Of a stretch of DNA of 64,000 bases, positions 22,001 through 34,000 are shown piece after piece (the stretch's first letter is position 1; every line of letters starts with the position of its first letter). This stretch comes from Serilophus lunatus. Its lineage: Eukaryota; Chordata; Aves; Passeriformes; Eurylaimidae. Both the position numbers and the translations under genes were made by a program. The notes below the pieces were generated by a model that did not search any database, was not told the origin of the DNA, and saw only the letters and a program-made list of their open reading frames with translations. The stretch lies in assembly GCA_013399895.1 (NCBI GenBank), contig VXBA01001826.1:75261-139260 (forward strand). The letters are read 5' to 3'.

Positions 22001-25000
22001 TACTCTTGGAATCAGTTTCATCTTCCAAATAAGGAATAATTTAACTTCCCTCAATGATATTTTGTATTGCATTAAGTTCAGAACACTGCCCTGATGATAC
22101 AATGAGTAGAAATGGATTGTTTCAACTATAGACACTCAAATTTTACATCCATAAATGGGAATCAATCTGATAGGATTAAGTAACACATATTTTGTCATAG
22201 ATTTATTATGTGTGAGGCAGAATCACTGCTTTTTTTTCCTGTGGAAGTCTAATGTTACTTATAATTTAATCTGCCCACTGTTATTCACCATCCCCAGCTA
22301 AAACACACTAAAGAAACTCATCCACCCACTTCCACTTGGCAGTAGTGTTTGTCTGCTTTGACTATAAACTGAAACAACTAAACCAGACCAGTGCTCTGCA
22401 CTGACATTTGCTAGCTGTGACTCCAGCACTGCTGTGCCAGTCATGATTAACCAGGAGTTTTAGTGAGAAGTTGAGCTGCCCAATGTTCAAAGTGACTCTG
22501 GACTGGATGGGAAAAGGTGGTGTTCTCCTGTGGTCCAGTTCACTCACCAGGATGAGCAGTAAAAGCAGGGGGGAAAGAACCAGTGCTGTGAAAGTGTTTG
22601 AGACCACTGTGGGAGGCCTCTTCTCAGGTTCTCTGAAGAGGTGCTGCAAACAAACAAAACCAACTCATGAGTAGGAGTATTCCAACAGAGGCAGCTTCTT
22701 GGCTCCCCAGAGGACCAGCTGCAGCCCTGGTGCTGTTCCCAGATGTTCCTTTGGATCATTCCTATTAAGGAATCTGTCTGTCTCTTTAGTGTCTATTCCA
22801 GTCTCTGCACATTTGGTCTCCAGCATAGCTAACTCGTCCCTGCACTCACAGAAGCAGTTTTCATGTGACACCAGCACAGATGTCTGTGATGAAGCAGAGA
22901 CCTTCCTGGGGTGCTTACTGAGCCACCTGGTCAAATTTTCATGTTTCTATCTTCTCAGTAACACCAGTCGCTCTCTCACAGGTAGGATAGCTTATTTATT
23001 CATACTCCAGAGGACTGCAACAGATTTCTTTCCATTAAGCAGTAACTCTGGTCTCCCTTTAATTACTTTACTTACAAATAAAGTATGATAACTAGTAGCA
23101 CTAGGTAGGACTAGTCCCCCATCTCCACACATCGTTGTGACTGTACCTGGATTTCAGGTTTGGGAACAAAGAGGTTCTTGGACTGGACTGTGGATGGTGC
23201 ATCCTCTTCTGGGAATGTTATGACAACATCAGCCTGAAATGAAATTGTGCAGCTTTGTGAAGTTTGATCTTAACATATTAATAGAACCTATTCCATTACT
23301 GTGCCCTATTTCCTTATTTGCCAATCTACAAATGAAACGATTTTTACAGTAACCTAAGAAAAAGCCACCAGATTTTTTAAGCAACTTCTCCTAAACAGAT
23401 GCAGTAATGCAATTATCATTAAGAATTGAACTTAATTCCAGCACAGAAAGAACAGAAAAGTTAAACCTTGACTGCTTGCTGTGAAATTAATCAAACCCAC
23501 AAACATTCTGAAGTTTCTGCTCCTCCACATGTTAAACTGAAAGTTCATTTCTGTCTTGCTTTGATGTTTACTTAAAAACTCACAATGAACAGCAAACCTC
23601 AGAGCCCATAAATGGCCAAAAGAATTCTGGTTCCCTACAAAGAACAAAATATTTGAACTTTTTTTCCTTTGAGGTCTGTGCCATACCCTCCTGTTAGACA
23701 TCCAGTCACCTCAAAACCACATCACCCTACTTCCAGCTACATACCACATTCCAGAGGATTGGGTTTTCCAGAGTGGCATCTCCAATGATCAAGTAAAGAG
23801 TGTAGGTACCAGAAGCAGAGTCAAATTCAGTCTTTCTTTCAGAGGTGTCCAGTTCAAATTTGTACACGTTCTTGCTGTCTGGTTCTGCAACAAACACCAC
23901 CTCCTGGCCAGTCTTTTGGTTGTGAAGTCGGACAAAAGTCTGAAAAGAAGATTGTAATGTTCAAGGACTTTTTCAGCAAACAATCTATGTTAAAAAAAAA
24001 AAATCAGAAGTGTGCTTTTACAGTGCAGGCTACCTGCCCTCACTTTGATGAGTTAAACACGATACAGTACCAGAGTCAGAAGAAGTTTAATTTAACAGAC
24101 ACACGAAACTTCCATCTTCCATCTACTGAGATCAGTGATCTTCACAGTTCATGCCAGAAACATAAGGCTTCTCAAGACCCATCACATTTTTTTCAATAGC
24201 AACTGTCACCTCAGATGCTTCATGGCAGAACATCTTGGTGTCATGGCAATGACAAAAATTTGTCCTAACCTGGTGAGGGATGAGTTCAGCTCCACTGTTC
24301 ACATCTATCAGCTGGAAGGATAAAGCAAAATTCTGATGGCTGTCCGCAGTGAACGTGGCCTTGGCTTTGGCTGGGTAAGCTACCCTAGGAGCAAAAAACC
24401 AAATGTAAGTCGGGTGAATCTTCAAGAGTAGTCCTGGCACTGAAAGAAACCAAGGCTCCTGTGTAGAGCCCTTAAAGGATCACACACACTGAGTCATTTT
24501 TACCTGGTTGTTTTTGGCGCAATGCTCTGATCCTTATCCACAGTAGAAAGATCTACATTAGTAATCCCAACTTCTGTGGAAACTTTCACTTTCAGCTGCA
24601 ATGAAACACAATAGAAGATTACTCAGAGCACTCTACATACATCACTTATGGTCAAGTTCACTGCAAATGCTTTAGCTCTTCTATCCCTTTCCCTAAAATG
24701 GTCTTACACTAAGCCCAAGACAGAGCCTAACTTGAACAGAAGGATCTACAACAATTTACCTTCTGGCAAAACTCCTGCAGCAGTCACTAACCCCAAGCCA
24801 TTCCCTTCCTCCCTGAACAAGCAGCCAGCTCTGCAGACATCAGCTTCTCAGGCACGCTGGATTTAGCTGTCCTTTGGGGAACTGCTTTTAATGAAACAGT
24901 CCAACTACACAGATCCATTTTCCTTTTGAACTAGCAGAAACCAGCTATTAAAGATTACATCACATGTGATACAGCTTAAAACTGCATATGCACATGTACT

Positions 25001-28000
25001 TGTGCTGTTGGGACAGCAACTGGAGACAAGAGGTCTCTGGACAGCAACCAGTTCTGCCTCTGTTGGCTCCTAAAGCCCAAGAGGTTTCTGCTGGTTTTAT
25101 TACCAGCAAGCAAATGCCAAAGCATTCCTGCAGACCTGCACTTTGTTCAGGTCCTTCGGAGTCACAGCATTTATCACTTAGTGCAGGGCAGCCAATAAAG
25201 CCCTGCCATTTATCACACTCCTTTGTGCTAAGTGCAGTATAAACCCCAAGCAGAGAAACGACTTCCTGCCCTCACCCCAGCCCCAAACCACAGCCCATCC
25301 AGGCAGTGAGCCTTGGTGGGTTTAACTGATTTCAATTCTTCCCTCAAACACAAGCAGTTACTGCAGTCTGTAGTTTTTAATTAGCACATTTGTTCTCACA
25401 GCTTACAAACGCTCCCCCGGAGAATTAAAGTTTCACTGCCAAGGTGTTTTTTCATCTTATACTACAATTTGTTATTACAGGTTTGCTCATGTGAACCAGC
25501 CCCACACCCTCAGCCTGAAAAGTAATTCACAAGGAACCTGTGGGAAAAAGATGTAAAAACATTAACCAAACTGTTCAAGTCAGACTTCAAACACCACCAT
25601 CTTGGCAGTTCCTTTACAACAAAAGGTGTAATTTAAGGGAGAGCTTACCCCCGAAAATGGATCTATTAACATGCACATGATTGAGGCTAACTTTAGCAAA
25701 GCCTCAGTTTGTGCCAAGATGGGAGCAAAGAAAGACAGACTAATGAAATATTAATTTAAAACAAAGTTATGTGAAGGTAACTCAGAGCTGCTGCACACAG
25801 CCCCTCCAACTGCACAGCACACAAACATCTCTCAAATATTTTAATGCCAGGAAATGTCGTCTCTGCTGGAGTAATAACCCACTGGTTTAGCTCATTACTG
25901 TCAAAACGATGGTGCATTAAGGACAATTAATGCTAATAACAGTAAGGAAAAAAAGCAGTTCCCCAGCAGTCCTCCCCCGTAACAATGTGTCTTATTAGCA
26001 GCGGTTCCACAAAGCTGCCAGCACTAATACATTCCTGGCCGTGCCTCCGTGTGCCAGCTCCAGCTTAAGCAGGACAATCCATCCCCTCCTGACACCCCTG
26101 AGTGCCATTACTGCCACACTGACAGCAGCAATTTGATACTCAGAGTAAAGGTCAGCAACTAGACATAAGCGTCTTCCTCCTCTCCAAGCTGACTGTGTTG
26201 GAAGACTTGAAAAGCTGATTGTTTCCCACAAAAATTGACCCTGGGAATAGACCTCACTGGAGAGGAGCATTCTCAGCTGTTGACACTGGGGTGACTGTAT
26301 GAACAGTCACTGAGGTCACATCTTGCTCACGGTAATAAACTCGAGGAAAGGAAAACTCCGAGCTTTTCTATAAAGCTGTCCTTCAGAGAGATGTGGTCTA
26401 ACAGCTTTTGCCACCAAAAAAGGGATATCTTTGCATAAACAGAAGACTTCATTTGCATTTGCTTTGGTCACGGCTACTCCATTACAAAATGTTCACTATA
26501 TCCACAGTTCAGACATGAGACCTGCTGGACTCTTTTCTAGGGCTCCAAAGCTTATGCAGACAAAAAAATAACAAATGCTCATCTTCCACACATGAGGCAA
26601 CCACCACACAACTGATAGCCAAGCCCTGAGACTCACACGCTCAGATCTGGAATGCTCTGAAGAATTAAAAACTCTTAGTGATCATTTTTGCACAGAGACT
26701 TTGGGCTATCATATAAACACTTCCACTGTTACCCTTTGTTCATATGCTGTCAGATCAGGATCTAAGTGATAAGTCAAGTCTGAAATTCACACAAATCTCT
26801 TTTGATCATATATTAATCTGGTTACCGGTCATAATCCTGAGTCAAAACCCAATGCACTATAGAAAAAACACGTGATAAAAATCCCATACCACTGGCAACA
26901 TCTTTCACAGGTATAAATAAAAGGCTGTTTCAGTGAAAAGGCACAGAATTAAAATGCCATGGAAGAGCACACCCACCTCCACTTTGTTAGCAATAAATCG
27001 CTTATCTCCATCTACACTGATGGAGAAATCATAATATCCACTTGCAGGTTTCACACTCATGAAGTTCAGCTCAAAGGCATCTCTATAACAAAAAAACCCA
27101 TGGTGTTAAGAAGCCTCCAAATAAGCCACATTAAGCAGGCAAACAAACACAGCACAAAACTAACACTGCTAAGTTCAGCAGGAAGAGAATTCTTCAAAGC
27201 TGTCCCATAAGCCAGAACATTGGAATTTCCCACTCCCAATCACAAGAAAAAGCAACAGAAATTCACCATCACCATCCAATGTGCTCAGTCACCCCTCAGC
27301 AAGAACATACATCAACAGCATTTTGAATTCTCCATCACACTAATATTTCTCTGGTGGAAGAACGTATATGGAAAATAAGCCCAACGCTGTTTAAATAACA
27401 CCTGTTTGCCTTGCAAACTGTAAAAGCAATTTTATTTTCTTACCCTGACAGAACAAATGGTTTCTGTTGAAGGACAGTGGCTTTGCTAGACACAGACTTG
27501 GCTTGGTCAAGCTTTACAGATGCTTGAGTCAGTGGCTGGGACATAACATTGGTCACTTGTAGCTGTAAGAGAAAAAGCAGCACTTCTGTGAAACCTGTTG
27601 TCCCAGAAGGAATGCAGAGCACAGACAGCTCACTAGCTCTCTGCATTACACACCCAGAGGTCTCCCCTGCCCACCATCCCAGACTCCTTTGTTCTTTCTA
27701 ACATAATTGGGAAAGGTGAATAGTAGTCAGCAGAGCTGACTTCTCAAGGAGTGTCTGCTAAGTCCTGGGTAAGCAGAGATTCCTAAGAACCTCTTCATAA
27801 AACACTAAAGCCACTGATCTACTAGAACTTGAGTCCTGGAGTTAAAAATGAAAGACATCATCTTACACATTCAGATAGGCCAGAGCTACAATACCGAAGT
27901 CTGAGCCAAGACTTGGGGCTAAGGACTCACCCTGAGAACAGGCTGATGGTGAGACACAGCTGCAGGACCCTCGGGGACAACGATGACAGGCAGGTGGTAG

Positions 28001-31000
28001 CGGTTCTGGGATAAGGCACCTGCAGCACAAGCAACACTGAAGGCCTCTGAGAGTGTCTCAAAGTTCTTCTTGCTAAAAATGGCATTCATCAACTGGATAA
28101 TTTGATCCTGAAAGAGGAAAAGCAAAGCACACATTAAACACCAGCAGCTTACCACAGCATTGCAAACCGGCTCAGTGTAATGTTATTAATAAAAACATCA
28201 TTCATAAAGACCATTTAATTTTCCATTTGCTTTAAAAAGAACTCAAGTTATGAGGTAACCCAAAATTAGCTACCTTTGGAATATCACATGTGCATTCTTA
28301 ACTCCTGGCTGGGAGGTTTCAACCACAATGGCTGTAACTGTGCTAAAAACTTGCAAAACCAGATTTGGGATCCACCTCCTCAAACGAGGTGTTTCAGAAC
28401 AGAAGATGTCACCAGCTCAACTACCCAGCCTGCACATGGCTGCAGGAGCTGTACAATTGTCTTCATACAGAGGAGCTCAATGTCCTGGCTACCTGCCAGG
28501 CTGGGAAGGCCACAGAGCAGTAATGCGAAGCATCCCAATGGCTCTGGAAGGAGCCAGTCTAGGCCCATGCAAGCTTATCCCCTTAGGCTCAGCAGTGTCC
28601 CCAAGCTAAGAGGATTAGCCTTAAAGCAGTACCACCAGGAGCACAGAGCCAGCTCTGGCTCTGGGATGTGCCAAAGCTAATTTGTACTCCCCAAAGTAGA
28701 AGTGGGACTGCTTTCCCTCAGCTGGTTTTGCAGTCTGACTCAGTAGGGTTAGTGCACCTGTGCCACACTCCACAGGCTATGCCTCATTATTCAGCTGCTT
28801 CCACCACTCCCTGCCAGTCTGGAAAACAAAGGGATTGTCTACCTGTACTTTGATCCAGGCAAAGGATTGTGGGCTCAATTCTAATCACAATGAGAACAAT
28901 CCAAGACAATCCCAAATAAAGCAAAAGGCACACAACTTAGTGGCCTACAAAGATTGCTTTTAAACTAAATCCATTGCTTCTCAAATTTCCACCCTTCTGC
29001 TTGTACTGATGAGCACCAAACATCACAACTAGAGGAAGCACCCAGACAAATGCTACAGAACTCCTGCACAGTGCAAATCCTGAAGTGTTTTTCATTTCCG
29101 TGAAGGGCATGGCATTGCTCCAGACCCTAATCAGCAACTGACACTCTCATTAAAATTGTGAGGGGAGAAGAAAGGCAGTTATTTTTTCAAGTACTACATA
29201 CTGGTTGTTTTAAAGACAGTTTTGTGGCATTCTGGAGGCACTCTCACCATTCACTAGAGATAAAGGTTTGAACTTCAACAACAGCACTTCCAACAACACA
29301 AATCCGAAACACCAAGAAATTTTCTATAATGAGTCTTTTTTTTAAGCATCATTTGGATGTTGACAGTTTGAATTGTGTGTAGCAGAATCACAACCTCAAA
29401 AATGACATCAAAATTACTTTGCATTTGTCTGGCAGCAGCATGGAAGAAAGCCAGGACTGAGCTCAGATATCTTTACACTGGCTTCAGTCTCAACCCTGCC
29501 ACTTTGGCTCATGCTTTAGGGAGCTGCCGTTCTCAATCCAAAGTTCATCTAACTCCATTAACTTGCTGTGAAAAAACAATTGCCAAGTGAATAGCTTGCA
29601 GTAATGATTTCTAGCTTAACCAAGTTCAAAAGAAATTTCCAACAGTCTTTCATTTTAGACAAAATGGTTTGCATCTGGATTCCTACAGGCACATGGCAGT
29701 GATGTCTCTCTTTTGGGCACCCCAAACGCGGGTGCCTGCATTTCCTCACAGATAAGTAACATTTGCAACACTTTGAAATACTAGAAAGTGCTACACAAGT
29801 GCCAAATACCAGAAGAAACTCTGAAACAAGCAAGGTTTTTTTCAACAATTTGTCTCAATAAACAATGAAAAACTAAGCCTTGCTTGCAATTTCCTTCTGT
29901 ACATTTGAAAAAGGAAAAAACCCCAACAAATTCAGCCTGTGATCTTGGAGTTTCCTCTTAGATTCTGCTCCTTAGCAGTCTTTAAGAGAGGTCCCTTTTG
30001 TCTGAGTGTCTTCATTGTTTTTTCCAGCAGGAATTCTACCCAGTTACATTGGGCTCTAGCACTGCACAATAGGGAGGGACTGGGCAGATGCTTTTGGGAA
30101 GCTGAGTGTGCAAGGAAGGAAAAAGGCAGATACAGACCTCCTTCATTGCTGGCTCTGTACCCACGTGGTCTGACAGTTTATAGGCAGCAGCAACAAACAG
30201 GGCAGTAGTCTCAATTCCTTCTTCAAACTGCAGGTAAACTCCACCCAAGTCATCCAAGCGAGCAACAAGATCCTGACAGAGAAAGTTACTGAAATTTAAA
30301 TTACATTGTAGCAGATCCACAGAAGTTAATTCTATTAGGCCTGTAATTGAAAATTATTTGTATGGGGTCATTGATGCATTTTGTAATAGCCCTTCAGAAG
30401 CAAGAAGAAACAGACACCTCCAGCCTTTAGTGGATTTAATTATATTTAAATGTCATCACTTTCTATGTTCCAGATCACTTTGAAACAGATAAAAGTTCAA
30501 AGCATTATCTGCTTGAAAGAAAGAGCCAAGCCAAGCAACATCATGCAGGCAGGCATTTAGACAGGTTGGCTTTTCATTCTGTGTCTCACATTAATACATC
30601 TTTTAGTACTACAGAGGTCTAACAAATTTCTGAATAATTGGAGAGAGTATTGTGTGTTCCTACCTCAATCTCCTCAACAATGCTACTTAGATCTGCCTGC
30701 TGGGACAAGTAAGATGCTGTCTCCAAAGCCTGGATGGTTCTGAAACAAGAACAAACAAAATCAAATAAGTGTATGATTATTCCATCCTTAAAAGCCAAGC
30801 ATCATTTAAATGAAAGCAACTTCATTTTCTATTCTGAATGAAGTGTAAAACAGCTGTTTCTGTCTTCAGTTGACTCAAGACAATGAATCTAAAGTGACTT
30901 GGTGGGAATTTAGCATTCATTACAGGATGTCACTTGAGCTGCATCAGCACTCAATGAATTTAAAGGCAGAGAAGAAACCCAGCTTTGATCCCTGCACAGC

Positions 31001-34000
31001 ACAGATCTCAGACTTGCTACTGAGGCTTCCAGGAATCCATTTTTTTAGTCAAAAAAGTATTAAAGTGTCCCTTTCTCCCACAGCTTTTAAGTGACACCCT
31101 ACTCTCTTATTTCACAGTAAAATGATGAAATTCTTTGGTGATAAATGCCAAGATTCCTTCTACTTACTGGCACATATTTTCCAGCTCACAGTAGAGGTGC
31201 CTCAACCTACAAACAACAGGGCTGAGGAAGAGCAACAAATCTACAAAAGCCATAAATGACAGAGAACCATGGCTGGGCATAAGTCAAGACTGGTTGTCAG
31301 TCTTTTAAAGAGGAGGCTTCTTTGGGATGCAACTTCTTTCTTGACCATTATTCTTGAGCTAAACTGAATATATAAGTTCATTTGCAAAATCACAAAGAAA
31401 ATAATCCCAAAACATATTTTCCATTCCCACAGAGGGACAATAATGAATAGGACAAATCAAATGGAAACACAACACCCACTCTGCTGCATCTGTATTAGAG
31501 TGCAAAAATCTGTATTTTAAGTGTAAAAATACTCTTTACTCCAAAATCCAACTGCCCAGAGGATAAACATGCAGCAGGGAATACTTTCTGTCTGAGAAAC
31601 TTACGCCAGCACATTTTCTTCTTTGCTAAGACGAGCAGTAAGAGCACTGAGAGCTTCCTGGGATGCTAAAGGAAGGCCAAAGGCACTCAGGGCACCCACA
31701 GCATGGAAGATCTGGGTGATGGAGGAATCCTCACTGACAGCTGCGAGCAGCAGCTCCCTGGTCTCATTTGAGATGGTGACCTGAGGAAGAACAGAGATTC
31801 ACACTCAAAAAACCACATCCTATCACTGCTGAGTAACCCTAACCCTTCCTGGAGCAACACAACTGACTGGTGAACTGCTGTAAGATTTTGGGGAAAATCC
31901 CTTTATCTTTATTGCCTTTTAGTGTAATTAATGAAATCCCTAAGTTTTCCTGTCAATTAGACAGGATGACCCATGACTCAGATTTATCCTGATAACTTGC
32001 TACTGCTTTTCATGTGGTGCTGATGACAAATGGGGCTTGGATAACCCACCCCAGTTCAGCAGGGGTGATCTGCATCTGTACCCAGCAGTATTCCAGCACA
32101 AGGGTTCACATCCAAACAGTCTGTCATCTATCCAAAGACTTTCTAATTGACACAGGCCCTGAGAATTCTACTAAAAAAAAAAGAAAAAAAAGAAAGTGCT
32201 GCCTTTTTTCTTGGCCACCACTGTTTAATCAGAAAACATCCCCTCAGAATTACTCTGGACCAAATACTTGTGTTATATCTTGACATTCTGCCTCGTGTAG
32301 AGTGCAACCAAACACTTCATAAGGCACAACAGGGCACAATGCACTAAAAGAATGAAAAAGTAGAAGCTATGAATAAAACAAACCCAAGAAAAAGATCAAG
32401 GCCAATATTTCCTTGGTAACTTCTGTGGCCAAGGCTCCACACTCACCTCACAGCCAGACAGAACTCGGATGGACTGGGCAGCATAGAACAGGGATTCAAC
32501 ACTGCTGGAGTCCACGTGAGACTTGATGAATTTGCAGGCAGCCTGTGAAGAAACAGAATTAACCACTGAGGGGAGATTTAAATGAAACTGTAAGGCAATT
32601 TAATTAACACTGCTGTGTGTTTTTATACCCCCCAGATCCTACTCTGCCAAGTGCTGCACAGAAACAAGGGTGGTTCCCACTACAAGACATAAGCAACTCT
32701 CACATAAACTCAAATGCAACCACAATTCAAATCTAAATTGAGTGTAAGTATAAAACCTACCAAAATAAAAAGTCCCACAGGTATATTTAGTAAAGAAAAC
32801 CTTTCAGGATAGAGAACAGAAATTCTGTGAGTGTGTTTCCTTCCCAGCTGAACATCACACAATCACTGATGGAGGCAGAATATAGAATTCCAAAGCATGC
32901 AGAGAGAAAAGTGGGGTGTAAGCAGGTACAGCACCAAGGGAAGCAGTGGGACTGCTCATCACTCTAGTGAATTTATCATCAACTGACAACTGCATAGAGG
33001 GATCATTAAGATTCCATTTTAACCAGAAAATAGCCAAGAATTTAACTGTTCACACATAAACCACTGGGTTTGAGTATGTGGAGCTGAGGTCTTTACAAGC
33101 AGGACAGGATTTCATTATGTAGGAAGACTGATATTCCTAGACTTTCCTTGGCCAAGGAAGATGGGGGTAGAGGTCATTTAGTCAAACCTGTCACCCACAA
33201 ATCCATGGGCACCAGATGGGATGCACCCACGAGTGCTGTGGGAGCTGGCACATGTTATTGCTAAGCCATTCCCCAAAATCCTTGGAAGCTCATGGAGAAC
33301 AGGAGAGGTGCCTGAGGACTGGAGGAAAGCCACTGCCACTCCAGTTTTCAAAAAGGGCAAGGAGAAGGACCCAGGGAACTACAGATCAACCAGTCTCACC
33401 TCCATCCTGGAAAGCTGATGGAACAGCTCACCTCTAAGCACATGGATACAAAGGGGGTTATGAGGAGCAGCCCACATGGATACACCAAAGGGAAATTATA
33501 CTTGACCAATGTGAGGGCCTTTCAGGAAATGACCTGATGGAAAGCAACTTTGTGGAGAAGGACCAGGGAGTCTGGGTGGGCAACAAACTTCCATGAGCCA
33601 GCAATGTCAAGGAAGCCAATGGTTCCCTGGGATGCACTGGGAAGAGCTGGTCAGGGAGGTGATCCTGCCCCTCCCCTCAGCCCTGGTGACGCACATCAGG
33701 ACCAGGAGATCCCCAGCGGTCTCTTCCAACCCCAAGGGTTATTCCCAGCTACTATTTTTACTACCTCCACCTTTTAAATAGTCTCACTCTGCAAAGAAGT
33801 GCAGTGTCCACAAAACAGCCTCATCACAAACCTCAAGAGTAAATAATTACTGTTTTCCTGCAGAGGCAAAGGCTGTGCTGTCATGAACTAATAAAAACAA
33901 CCCCCAGTGTGGCCCACAGGTGACCAGTAACTAGCCACAGCAAGGAGTGCAGAGGTGAAGCACAACACCCTCAGAAGCCTCAGAGTTCATTGTACAAATA

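Noticed and set aside
31168..31205. Possible extra RPN2 exon (a donor-like cagtaagta on the - strand)
   Set aside because: Exon 4 joins exon 5 at 30739 in perfect phase and gives the continuous family sequence; an insert here would break it.
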